A DNA stretch of 7,808 nucleotides from positions 1-7,808 of the forward strand of contig DAOWAK010000046.1 in the NCBI GenBank assembly GCA_030634605.1, in the 5' to 3' direction. A program made the position numbers and the translations under genes. The notes under the pieces are model-generated. The model made no database searches and was not told the DNA's origin. It saw only the letters and a program-made list of their open reading frames with translations. How positions within the stretch are numbered: position 1 is the stretch's first letter; each line of letters begins with the position of its first letter. The stretch is from Sedimentisphaerales bacterium (GTDB taxonomy: Bacteria > Planctomycetota > Phycisphaerae > Sedimentisphaerales > SM23-30). This document shows positions 1 through 5,845 of this stretch, one piece after another.

Positions 1-1
1 C

Positions 2-106
2 GCGGGAATGACAAATAAACGTTTTCCGCTAGTTATTTTATTGCAGCAGTATGGTAATGGTCGCGGTCAATGGCTGAGGTATATAAAAGTTGATATTTAC
101 GATTGA
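2..106 (+). CDS. 3' end of an upstream gene (partial, unrecognised)
   Basis: Frame 2 is open from the window edge to a TGA at 104-106 and gives the last 34 residues of a possible protein, ending in RYIKVDIYD. I do not recognise the fragment. In its favour, the stop overlaps the GAAAGG ribosome binding site of the next gene and lies 9 bases before its ATG, which is typical of a translationally linked operon. The other two + frames hit stops within the first 20 bases. Against it, 34 open codons can arise by chance and no domain can be assigned. If real, it would be co-transcribed with the TPR protein gene. Confidence 0.4.
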   Translation, partial: AGMTNKRFPLVILLQQYGNGRGQWLRYIKVDIYD

Positions 107-110
107 AAGG
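105..110 (+). promoter_or_regulatory. Ribosome binding site of the TPR protein gene
   Basis: GAAAGG ends 5 bases before the ATG at 116. It is a reasonable Shine-Dalgarno sequence and supports that start codon. Confidence 0.6.
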
Positions 111-115
111 TTCCT

Positions 116-1021
116 ATGAAAGCCGAAGAACGACATCGTTTAAAAACCAATGAATTGGACATGAAACTTTCTGAACTGCTGAAGTACGTTTCCGGGCCGG
201 GTAAAAAATATCTGGTCGGTGGGATAATCGTGCTGCTGGCGTTGATAGCGGGCAGCTTAATGTTCAGCAATTTCAAGAGTGCCCGTCAAGATCAATCCTG
301 GCTGCTGCAGTCTTATCTGCAGGTTCGGCAACTTAACTGGGATAAAGCTGTGCAGCAGTCTCGCTTGGGTGCCGCCGGCAATGCCAGTCAAATTGCTCCA
401 GCTTCCTATACTTCAGAGGAACTGGCTGAGTTGCTGGAAGAATTGTCAGATCAGGCCCAGGGGACCGCGGTTGGGATGACCGCTCTTTTGCAAAGTGCCG
501 AAACCCTGCGGTCGCGATTGTATATGGAGCCCCAGTATATTTCCGAAACGCAAAAGCAGGAAATTTGTGACAGCGCCGAGAAAAAGTACAATGAAGTGCT
601 TAGCAAATACAGCTCCAACCCAATGGCTGCTGGTGCCGCTCAATTGGGGTTGGCCATTCTGGCTGAGGATCGCGGGGACTGGAAAAAAGCCCGAGAGCTT
701 TATCAGAAAATAACCGCTGATGCTGATGGGAAACTGGTACATACTGTTTATTCCGCTCAAGCTGCTCGCCGCCTGAAGCTGCTGGATGATATCGCTGTCG
801 AAATCAATTTTGCCGCTGTTCCGGTTGAAATTCCAACTGATAAAACAGCAGATTTACCGCTTGATGCCAAGCCTGCGTCTGACACACCAGCTGTCAACAT
901 TGAAAGTTCGCCATCCGGAGCAGTTGAGCCCCAACCGGATGTGCAAGAAAATTCGATACAAATTCCGGAAAAAACTGATGCTGCAGAAGAGCCGGAAGAA
1001 TCAGCTAGTCCAGTGGAATAA
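116..1021 (+). CDS. YfgM-like membrane-anchored TPR protein
   Basis: The product has 301 residues. Residues 1-31 are highly charged (start MKAEERHRLKTNEL). A single hydrophobic helix at about 32-50 follows a Lys-Lys pair, so the protein should be anchored in the inner membrane with its bulk in the periplasm. Residues about 145-225 form amphipathic helix pairs with TPR-like spacing (AEKKYNEVLSKY, GDWKKARELYQKI, then an Ala-rich AAxxLxxL ending). This matches the YfgM/TPR_21 type, whose E. coli member is an ancillary SecYEG-associated chaperone. From about 232 to the end the chain is acidic and rich in Pro, Ser and Glu, probably a disordered tail. The ATG at 116 is chosen for its GAAAGG site and because it keeps the charged N-terminus. 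The neighbouring pseudouridine synthase starts 45 bases downstream and is probably in the same operon. The family call is by helix pattern and topology; the exact role is inferred. Confidence 0.72.
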   Translation: MKAEERHRLKTNELDMKLSELLKYVSGPGKKYLVGGIIVLLALIAGSLMFSNFKSARQDQSWLLQSYLQVRQLNWDKAVQQSRLGAAGNASQIAPASYTSEELAELLEELSDQAQGTAVGMTALLQSAETLRSRLYMEPQYISETQKQEICDSAEKKYNEVLSKYSSNPMAAGAAQLGLAILAEDRGDWKKARELYQKITADADGKLVHTVYSAQAARRLKLLDDIAVEINFAAVPVEIPTDKTADLPLDAKPASDTPAVNIESSPSGAVEPQPDVQENSIQIPEKTDAAEEPEESASPVE

Positions 1022-1066
1022 ACCTGCCGAACTGCAGAGTGGTCAAGAGAGAATTGTCGAAATTTG

Positions 1067-2266
1067 ATGGCACAGCCAAGCGAAACTAATGCTGACGAGC
1101 CAGGCATCCAGGAAGATGTTCCCGAGGAGGATGGCGGTCGGCACGTCTGTCTGTCGATCAAGCGTCTTTTGCCGACCCGTCGAATCGATAAATACTTACG
1201 TCACCGTTTCCCGGATTTTTCCCGCAACATTATTCAGGGCCTGATCCAGGAGCAGGCTGTTACCGTCAACGGTCGAGCCGTCAAGTGCAGTTACCAGCTC
1301 AAGCCGGGCGATGATGTTGACATTATGCTCCCGCCGCCGCCGACCAATGAAATCGTTCCGGAAGAAATCCCTCTGGATATCGTTTACGAAGACGAGTACA
1401 TGCTGGCGATCAACAAGCAGGCCGACCTGATTGTTCATCCGGCGCGCGGCAACAGGTCTGGCACGCTGGTCAATGGGCTGGTTCACTACAGTGATTCTTT
1501 GTCAAAGGTGAATGGTGATTTTCGCCCGGGAATTGTTCATCGTCTCGACCGTAACACAACCGGAATTATTATTGTCGCCAAGACTGATACCGCTCATTGG
1601 CGACTGGCCCATCAGTTCGAACATCGACTTACCCGGAAAGTCTATACTGCTGTCGTACACGGAACTATGGACCTGGACGCGGATCAGATTGACGTACCCC
1701 TGGGGCGACACCCGCGGGTACGGGAAAAGTACGCCGCCCGGCTGGACATTGGCAAGGAAGCTGTTACGCGATATGAATTGCTCAAGCAATACCGCGGTTA
1801 TGCCCTGGTGAAATTGATGCCCAAAACCGGCAGAACCCATCAATTGCGGGTTCACATGAGCATTATAAAACACCCAATCGTCAGTGATACCATGTATGGC
1901 GGCAAGAGCATGACTTTCGCTCAGCTTGAGCAGGATCAACCCTTAACGAAAAAAGTTCCGTCCGCATTTTTAGCCAGCCGGTCCGCACTTCCAATCGACC
2001 AATCCGCCTCTTCAACCGACCAGCCTGTTTCTCCAATCGACCAGACAGAACCTGCTGGCGATTCCACTGCGGCAGTTTTCCTCCCCGGCAACTCCACAGC
2101 GATCGATTCAAAAGAAAAAGTCATTTCCCGGCAGGCTCTCCACGCTGCGGAGCTTTATATACGCCACCCCATCAGCGGCAAGGAATTGTCTCTTAAAGCG
2201 CCTTTGCCGAACGATATGCAACTTTTGATAGATATGCTGGAGCGGTATCGTACGCAGGCTAAGTAA
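1067..2266 (+). CDS. RluA-family pseudouridine synthase with S4 domain
   Basis: This enzyme should isomerise uridine to pseudouridine in 23S rRNA (RluC/RluD-like) or tRNA in the cytoplasm; the site cannot be told from the sequence. From the ATG at 1067 it has 399 residues. An acidic tail (1-37) is followed by an S4 RNA-binding domain (about 38-90, RIDKYLRHRFPDFSR...VNG). The catalytic domain carries HRLDRNTTG at 158-166, with D161 as the expected catalytic aspartate, and KTGRTHQLRVH from 253. It closes with RQALHA at 355 and the HP...GKEL...APLP end typical of RluA proteins. Between YGGKS (277-281) and RQALHA lies an unusual insertion of about 70 residues rich in Ser, Pro, Asp and Gln. A TTG at 1064, directly before the ATG, is an alternative start. 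The nearest purine-rich stretch (AGAGAG, 1046-1051) is about 15 bases away, so initiation is not well marked. The gene is probably co-transcribed with the TPR gene. Confidence 0.93.
   Translation: MAQPSETNADEPGIQEDVPEEDGGRHVCLSIKRLLPTRRIDKYLRHRFPDFSRNIIQGLIQEQAVTVNGRAVKCSYQLKPGDDVDIMLPPPPTNEIVPEEIPLDIVYEDEYMLAINKQADLIVHPARGNRSGTLVNGLVHYSDSLSKVNGDFRPGIVHRLDRNTTGIIIVAKTDTAHWRLAHQFEHRLTRKVYTAVVHGTMDLDADQIDVPLGRHPRVREKYAARLDIGKEAVTRYELLKQYRGYALVKLMPKTGRTHQLRVHMSIIKHPIVSDTMYGGKSMTFAQLEQDQPLTKKVPSAFLASRSALPIDQSASSTDQPVSPIDQTEPAGDSTAAVFLPGNSTAIDSKEKVISRQALHAAELYIRHPISGKELSLKAPLPNDMQLLIDMLERYRTQAK
1991..2053 (+). repeat. Three 21-base in-frame tandem repeats in the RluA-family gene
   Basis: Three consecutive 21-base units (1991-2011, 2012-2032, 2033-2053) share the core ccaatcgaccag with substitutions. 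They encode the heptads PIDQSAS, STDQPVS and PIDQTEP (residues 309-329). The reading frame is kept because the unit is a multiple of three. They sit inside the low-complexity insertion of the pseudouridine synthase and look like expansion by slippage followed by divergence. Confidence 0.8.
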
Positions 2267-2539
2267 TCCGGCAAAAGCCTGTAGATGGATCAGAATCTGT
2301 CGCTAAACCGGAAAACGACCATCAATTCCTGAGCACAATTCCTGTCTATAAAAGATTTTGCAAAATTTTACATTCCTTTTTGCTGTGAATTTCATTTTGG
2401 CTTGAATATTGCCGATTAAGTAATTGGGAATGTGGAACGGATGGTAGTTTTTTTGTGACCTAAACAAAGACAGGGACCGATAATAACCTGAAAAACAACA
2501 CTGGTTTAGCACTATAGCCAATCGACAGAGGGAAGATAT
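2267..2539. other. Intergenic spacer, no gene seen
   Basis: These 273 AT-rich bases separate the pseudouridine synthase from the next membrane protein. I see no convincing gene. A 72-codon reverse frame lies here but has no ribosome binding site and its product resembles nothing. A 6-base inverted repeat (CAGGCT 2257-2262 and AGCCTG 2276-2281) spans the synthase stop codon but lacks a T-run, so it is a poor terminator. ATTTTGCAAAAT at 2355-2366 is a perfect 12-base palindrome. Weak -35/-10-like words (TTGTGA at 2453, GATAAT at 2479) are spaced 20 bases apart, which is too far for a good promoter. Confidence 0.5.
2528..2535 (+). promoter_or_regulatory. Ribosome binding site of the five-helix membrane protein
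   Basis: GAGGGAAG lies just upstream of the ATG at 2540, with the GAGG core ending 8 bases before it. It is the best Shine-Dalgarno sequence in the window and fixes this start. Confidence 0.7.
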
Positions 2540-3433
2540 ATGCGGCTTATTGGACGTTTATTATTGTTTTTCGTCATGCTGGTCATGGGGGGATTGTCGC
2601 TAACAGTTTTTGGCGGAATAACTCCACGTTATGTACTTGCCCCGGCGACGCTGATTTTGGTGCTGGGAATGACTCTGGTTCTGGGATGGTTGAGTTATGA
2701 CGCTAAAAGATTGTCTGATGAATTCAAGAAAATATTTACATGTGTCAAACATGAAAATTCTGATGAAAGCCGCAGGTTACTGATGCAGTTGGCGGTATAT
2801 TCGCTAATTTCCGGTATAATCCTGGCGACGGTCCAGGTGCTGGTGCAAATCTGGGATCGGGACAGTAAGCTGCTGATGCTGGGCAGCAGTGCAGTTTCGT
2901 TGCGTTTGCCACTGACATCAGTTTTGTATTCGGTCCTGACAGCTATGGGTTTCTGGATGTCTTCCTGCCGGAGTGGTGCTATTGGCCAGCATAACAGCAC
3001 TAGCAATCATTGTCCCAGTCTGGGGCAGATTGGATTATTCAGTTGCTTACTGGTTTTGACGGCTGGAGTGCTGGCTTTGCTGCTGTTGGGGATGACGCTG
3101 GATCAAAAGGCTCAGGAAAATCCAACTTTTGTGGAAATGTCCACTATTATGCAGACCCGATCAATTGAGCCTATGCAGATTCTCCATGAAGAGATAGAAG
3201 GTTTGTATCAGGGCCGGGACATGGTCTGGCGCCCCAGAATCACCATAAATAGGCCTAATGTTACCGATACAGATTTAGTTGGGACCGATCAGGAAACCTG
3301 GTTTGAAAAGTCTAAAACCATATCCGATGCAATCCTAAGCAGCACAGATCTCCCCTTGCGGTGGGAACCTGTAAGTGATGTGCGTCCCGCTGTTCCGTAT
3401 CTGACCCGCCCGGCTGTCAGCCAGAGTCCATAA
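2540..3433 (+). CDS. Unrecognised five-helix membrane protein
   Basis: The 297-residue product is not recognised with confidence. Five hydrophobic segments are visible at about 5-26, 32-52, 82-105, 110-138 and 160-185. Positive charges cluster in the segment 54-80 (AKRLSDEFKKIF...ESRR) and at the N-terminus. This suggests N-in topology and a periplasmic C-terminal tail of about 110 residues, which is polar and Pro-rich near the end. The first two helices, with GG, a Pro near the start of helix 2, then LILVLGMTL and a basic amphipathic stretch, faintly recall the N-terminus of MotA-type proton-channel subunits. The rest does not follow that family, so I do not name it. The gene has a strong ribosome binding site. 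Spacers of 273 and 291 bases flank it, with a likely terminator behind, so it is probably transcribed alone. Confidence 0.72.
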   Translation: MRLIGRLLLFFVMLVMGGLSLTVFGGITPRYVLAPATLILVLGMTLVLGWLSYDAKRLSDEFKKIFTCVKHENSDESRRLLMQLAVYSLISGIILATVQVLVQIWDRDSKLLMLGSSAVSLRLPLTSVLYSVLTAMGFWMSSCRSGAIGQHNSTSNHCPSLGQIGLFSCLLVLTAGVLALLLLGMTLDQKAQENPTFVEMSTIMQTRSIEPMQILHEEIEGLYQGRDMVWRPRITINRPNVTDTDLVGTDQETWFEKSKTISDAILSSTDLPLRWEPVSDVRPAVPYLTRPAVSQSP

Positions 3434-3458
3434 ACGCCAATCAGCAGCAATAACGCAG

Positions 3459-3484
3459 AAAAGCACCGGTCATGGGCTTTTTAG
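3459..3484 (+). terminator. Candidate intrinsic terminator after the five-helix protein gene
   Basis: AAAAGC-A-CC (3459-3467) can pair with GGGCTTTT (3474-3481) around the six-base loop GGTCAT. One A is bulged, and the descending arm ends in a run of T. The hairpin starts 25 bases after the stop codon. The T-run is short and partly inside the stem, so the call is moderate. Confidence 0.42.
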
Positions 3485-3546
3485 GCTTTTCCCCAGCATT
3501 TCTATCGTCCGAATAACAATCCCCGCTGAATCCCTGAATATTCACA

Positions 3547-3566
3547 ATGGGCAATGATGGGCAATA
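3547..3566 (+). repeat. Tandem 10-base repeat upstream of a promoter
   Basis: ATGGGCAATG is followed directly by ATGGGCAATA. An imperfect inverted copy, TTGCCAT (3570-3576), overlaps the proposed -35 box. Such an arrangement could be an operator, but no known regulator site is recognised. Confidence 0.5.
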
Positions 3567-3569
3567 AGG

Positions 3570-3597
3570 TTGCCATCGGCGAATAATAAGGTAAAAT
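3570..3597 (+). promoter_or_regulatory. Sigma70-like promoter for the GAF-HlyD gene
   Basis: TTGCCA (3570-3575) matches five of six bases of the -35 consensus. TAAAAT (3592-3597) matches five of six of the -10 consensus. The spacer is 16 bases. Transcription would start near 3604 and leave a leader of about 120 bases. The position behind a candidate terminator and before a gene supports it. Confidence 0.5.
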
Positions 3598-3628
3598 AGT
3601 GGAAATTTATGGCGTTCTTAGCTGATAT

Positions 3629-3694
3629 TACTCAATAGAGTACAAGGATTTAACCTTCAGCCTGGATTCCGCTTATGTGTTGTGGAACCACAGG
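3629..3694 (+). other. Hairpin-prone 5' leader
   Basis: Inside the proposed leader, TACTC-aata-GAGTA (3629-3642) forms a perfect 5-base-pair hairpin and AAGG...CCTT (3644-3657) a small one. CCTG/TTCC (3661-3670) can pair with GGAA/CAGG (3684-3694) around an internal loop. I recognise no riboswitch class. The structures could be incidental or could modulate translation from the weak GTG start. Confidence 0.3.
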
Positions 3695-3724
3695 GGGATC
3701 GCCAGTAATTGATTGGAATAATCT

Positions 3725-5629
3725 GTGCCGAACGAACAAGCGACTCAGCGAATAGCAGAAATTTTTGGCCGACTAAAAAAATTGCCGGGCGAAAATCTGG
3801 AACCACCTCAGTTTTTCGCTGATTTCCTGCAATTGTCGGTTGCGGTTACCGGATCGCGGGGTGGGGGAATCTGGCTAATTCAGCAGGATCAGCCCCCGCA
3901 GTTGTACTGCCATATGGAAATCGAGGCTAGCGGCATTAACGCGTCAGAGCAGCAGAAGAAGCTGGTCTTTGAAGCGGTCTTGCGGGTGGTGAATGAGTCC
4001 AAACCGCTGATTCTGCCATCCGCTGATCCGGCCCAGCATGAGGAAAATGCCAATCAGACAGAGCATGCGTTGTTTTTCCTGCCGTTGCGGGCGGGTAATC
4101 AGGTGGCAATGATATTGCAACTGATTGGTGTGGCGAACCTGGACCCGGAAAATTATCGGACTATAATCGGCCTGGCTGGCCAGGCCACCGAAGCCGCGGA
4201 AAGTTACCTGGCCCATCGTCGGGCAGCTGTCCTGGAAGACGACCGGAAATCACTGGCCAGTCTATTGCAATATAGCGAAGCAGTGCACAACTCACTTGAC
4301 GCTGAGAAGGTGGTTTATCAATTGGCCAATCTGGGCCGCGACACGGTTGGCTGCACTCGAGTGGTGATCTGGGTCGATCCGCAGATCAAGCGGGGCTTGC
4401 GGGCGGTCAGCGGCGTGGACAAGCCGGACCGTCGGGCGGTTCTGATGCAGGCGATTGAAAAATTATGTCGCCACTGTCTGGAAATCAAAAAACCTATCGT
4501 CGCTTCCCGGGGGCAATTGGTAGAGCTTGACGAGGAGCAGGATCTGACCCGGTTATTGAAGGATTACTTCACGGTCAGCCAGCTCGATCAGATTTTTTTG
4601 CAACCGCTGGAGTGTGAGGAAAAGCAGCTTGGGGTGTTTGTGGCGGAAGGTTTTGATGAATCGGCGGGCACGAACCTGGCGGGGATCATCGCTTCTGTAG
4701 CTCGTCATGGTGCGGTTGCTCTGGCGAATGCGTTGAAGATGGCATCGGTTCCGTGGATGCGTCCGCTGGGGAAATTACAAAAGGACGGCAAGGACCCGAA
4801 AAAGAAAAAGAAATGGAAAGTTTTCCTGCTGGTTCTGCTGGCCTGCCTGATAGCTGGATCGCTGGTGCCCTGGACCATTAAAATTGATTGCGACTGTACG
4901 CTGACTCCGACCAGGCGTCTGGTGGTTGATTCTCCACTGGCGGGTGTGGAAATTGCTGAAATTGTACGACCCGGCGGTACTGTTGAAGCAGGTGATGTTA
5001 TTATTCGGCTGGACGATTCGGAACTCATAGCTGAGCGTGACAAAAATCAAGCCGATCTGGATGGCGTCAAGGTGGCATATAATCGGGCTATGGGTACCCC
5101 TGACGAAGAGCACTATCTGTTGGAGATGCGCAAGCTCCAGCACCAGATTAAACTGATTCAGTTGAAAATCGATAAATGCCTCATCAAAGCACCACTGCAG
5201 GGGCAGATTCTTACTGCTCAGCTCGAACTGCTCGAAGGCAAGACCCTCGAACGGGGCGATCCGTTGTTTGAAATTGCGGACATGGATCGCTGGGAGATTT
5301 TGTTGAAAGTGCCTCAGGAGGAGATTGGTTGGGTTCAGCGCGGCCTGGAACAGGACGAGTCGCTGGTGCAGTTTTTTCTGGCTGCTTATCCGGAGTACAA
5401 ACTCGACGCTAAAATAAAAAACATCGACCAGATCAGCCAGATGGCCCGAATCGATGCGGAGGGCAATGTGTTTGAAATCCGCACCGGTGTCGATCCCGAG
5501 CAGCTTGATCCCATCCTGGGATTGCGTGACGGTAGCACCGGCACCGCCAAAATCTGGACAGTGGAGAAACCACTCGGTTACGTTCTGCTGAGAAAGGTCA
5601 TTAGATTTTTCCGGGTGGTGTTTTTCTGA
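3725..5629 (+). CDS. GAF-GAF-TM-HlyD membrane fusion (adaptor) protein
   Basis: The product has 634 residues. Two GAF-like regions come first: about 20-165 (GGGIWLIQ..., FFLPLRAGNQVAMILQLIG) and about 190-340 (LDAEKVVYQLANLGRDTVGCTRVVIWVD, then LQPLECEEKQLGVFVAEG). Five lysines (359-363) precede one membrane helix at about 366-384. The remainder is an HlyD/RND-type periplasmic adaptor: a first biotinyl-lipoyl half around GGTVEAGDVIIRLDD (417 on), a short helical hairpin (about 435-485), a second half starting APLQGQI (489 on), a beta-barrel part, and a C-terminal basic-hydrophobic tail after GLRDGSTGTAKI. The GAF domains should therefore be cytoplasmic and the adaptor periplasmic. The start is GTG at 3725, preceded by an in-frame TAA at 3719-3721 and a weak TTGGA site. 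No upstream alternative exists, and the next in-frame Met lies well inside the first GAF region. The M50-HlyD gene downstream suggests a shared export or processing role. The ligand of the GAF domains is unknown. Confidence 0.85.
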   Translation: MPNEQATQRIAEIFGRLKKLPGENLEPPQFFADFLQLSVAVTGSRGGGIWLIQQDQPPQLYCHMEIEASGINASEQQKKLVFEAVLRVVNESKPLILPSADPAQHEENANQTEHALFFLPLRAGNQVAMILQLIGVANLDPENYRTIIGLAGQATEAAESYLAHRRAAVLEDDRKSLASLLQYSEAVHNSLDAEKVVYQLANLGRDTVGCTRVVIWVDPQIKRGLRAVSGVDKPDRRAVLMQAIEKLCRHCLEIKKPIVASRGQLVELDEEQDLTRLLKDYFTVSQLDQIFLQPLECEEKQLGVFVAEGFDESAGTNLAGIIASVARHGAVALANALKMASVPWMRPLGKLQKDGKDPKKKKKWKVFLLVLLACLIAGSLVPWTIKIDCDCTLTPTRRLVVDSPLAGVEIAEIVRPGGTVEAGDVIIRLDDSELIAERDKNQADLDGVKVAYNRAMGTPDEEHYLLEMRKLQHQIKLIQLKIDKCLIKAPLQGQILTAQLELLEGKTLERGDPLFEIADMDRWEILLKVPQEEIGWVQRGLEQDESLVQFFLAAYPEYKLDAKIKNIDQISQMARIDAEGNVFEIRTGVDPEQLDPILGLRDGSTGTAKIWTVEKPLGYVLLRKVIRFFRVVFF

Positions 5630-5659
5630 TGGAATTTTCATGTCCTGGACGACGCCGTT

Positions 5660-5743
5660 ATACCCAATGGGTATCATAATGCCGGGCAGCCCACTTCCGT
5701 GGGGGCTGGATCAGGTCTGTCAGATCCTCGATCGGGTCGAGGA
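5660..5743. repeat. Cluster of three palindromes, possible REP-like element
   Basis: ATACCC-aat-GGGTAT (5660-5674) has a perfect 6-base-pair stem. CAGCCCAC-ttcc-GTGGGGGCTG (5687-5708) pairs over 8 bases with a two-base bulge. TCCTCGA-tcggg-TCGAGGA (5725-5743) has a perfect 7-base-pair stem. In addition GGATC (5708-5712) and GATCC (5723-5727) can pair, which would compete with the third hairpin. Palindrome clusters between genes are typical of dispersed intergenic repeats, but only one copy is visible here. Confidence 0.5.
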
Positions 5744-5770
5744 CAAGCTTAGATTTACAAAACGAGCAAC

Positions 5771-5801
5771 ATGGCATTTTCATCTGTGATCGGTATATAA
5801 A
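5771..5801 (+). promoter_or_regulatory. Weak promoter-like pair before the M50-HlyD gene
   Basis: ATGGCA (5771-5776) and TATATA (5794-5799) are spaced 17 bases apart, each matching four of six consensus bases. TATAAA at 5796-5801 is a better -10 but needs a 19-base spacer. The M50-HlyD gene may instead be read through from the GAF-HlyD gene. Confidence 0.25.
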
Positions 5802-5830
5802 CTGCTTTTAGTTGACCAACCTTTAGTTTT

Positions 5831-5835
5831 GAGGT
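5831..5835 (+). promoter_or_regulatory. Ribosome binding site of the M50-HlyD gene
   Basis: GAGGT lies 10 bases before the ATG at 5846. It supports this start, which also leaves a complete PqqD-like domain. Confidence 0.6.
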
Positions 5836-5845
5836 ATCCAATTTA

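Larger units (their letters stand above)
3434..3724. other. Intergenic regulatory region before the GAF-HlyD gene
   Basis: No gene is seen in these 291 bases. In order they hold the candidate terminator, a 10-base palindrome TGAATATTCA (3535-3544), a tandem 10-base repeat (3547-3566), a paired AATAAGGT (3563-3570 and 3585-3592), a sigma70-like promoter (3570-3597) and a hairpin-prone leader that runs to the GTG start. The density of signals suggests regulation of the downstream gene pair. Confidence 0.55.
5630..5845. other. Hairpin-rich spacer between the two adaptor genes
   Basis: No gene is seen in these 216 bases. The first half holds three hairpins (5660-5674, 5687-5708, 5725-5743). The second half is AT-rich and holds a weak promoter-like pair and the ribosome binding site of the next gene. 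None of the hairpins is followed by a T-run, so they are not obvious intrinsic terminators. Confidence 0.5.

Noticed and set aside
757..1161. 134-codon reverse-strand open frame
   Set aside because: It spans the junction of two well-supported + strand genes, is Ser-rich with no domain, and mirrors the acidic tail of the TPR protein.
2257..2281. Inverted repeat across the stop codon of the pseudouridine synthase gene
   Set aside because: The stem has six base pairs, the loop is 13 bases, and no T-run follows, so I do not call it a terminator.
2355..2366. 12-base perfect palindrome ATTTTGCAAAAT
   Set aside because: In AT-rich spacer DNA a palindrome of this length is weak evidence. No partner site or nearby promoter supports an operator.
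2453..2484. TTGTGA and GATAAT as a promoter for the five-helix protein
   Set aside because: The spacing of 20 bases is too wide for a normal sigma70 promoter and both boxes are imperfect.
2303..2521. 72-codon reverse-strand open frame in the spacer
   Set aside because: It is the only sizeable frame in that gap, but it has no ribosome binding site and an unfamiliar Cys/Phe/Tyr-rich product.
4775..5677. 300-codon reverse-strand open frame
   Set aside because: It lies antisense to the GAF-HlyD gene, whose + strand product has clear adaptor motifs. The reverse product is His/Gln/Asn-rich with no recognisable domain, as expected for a shadow frame.
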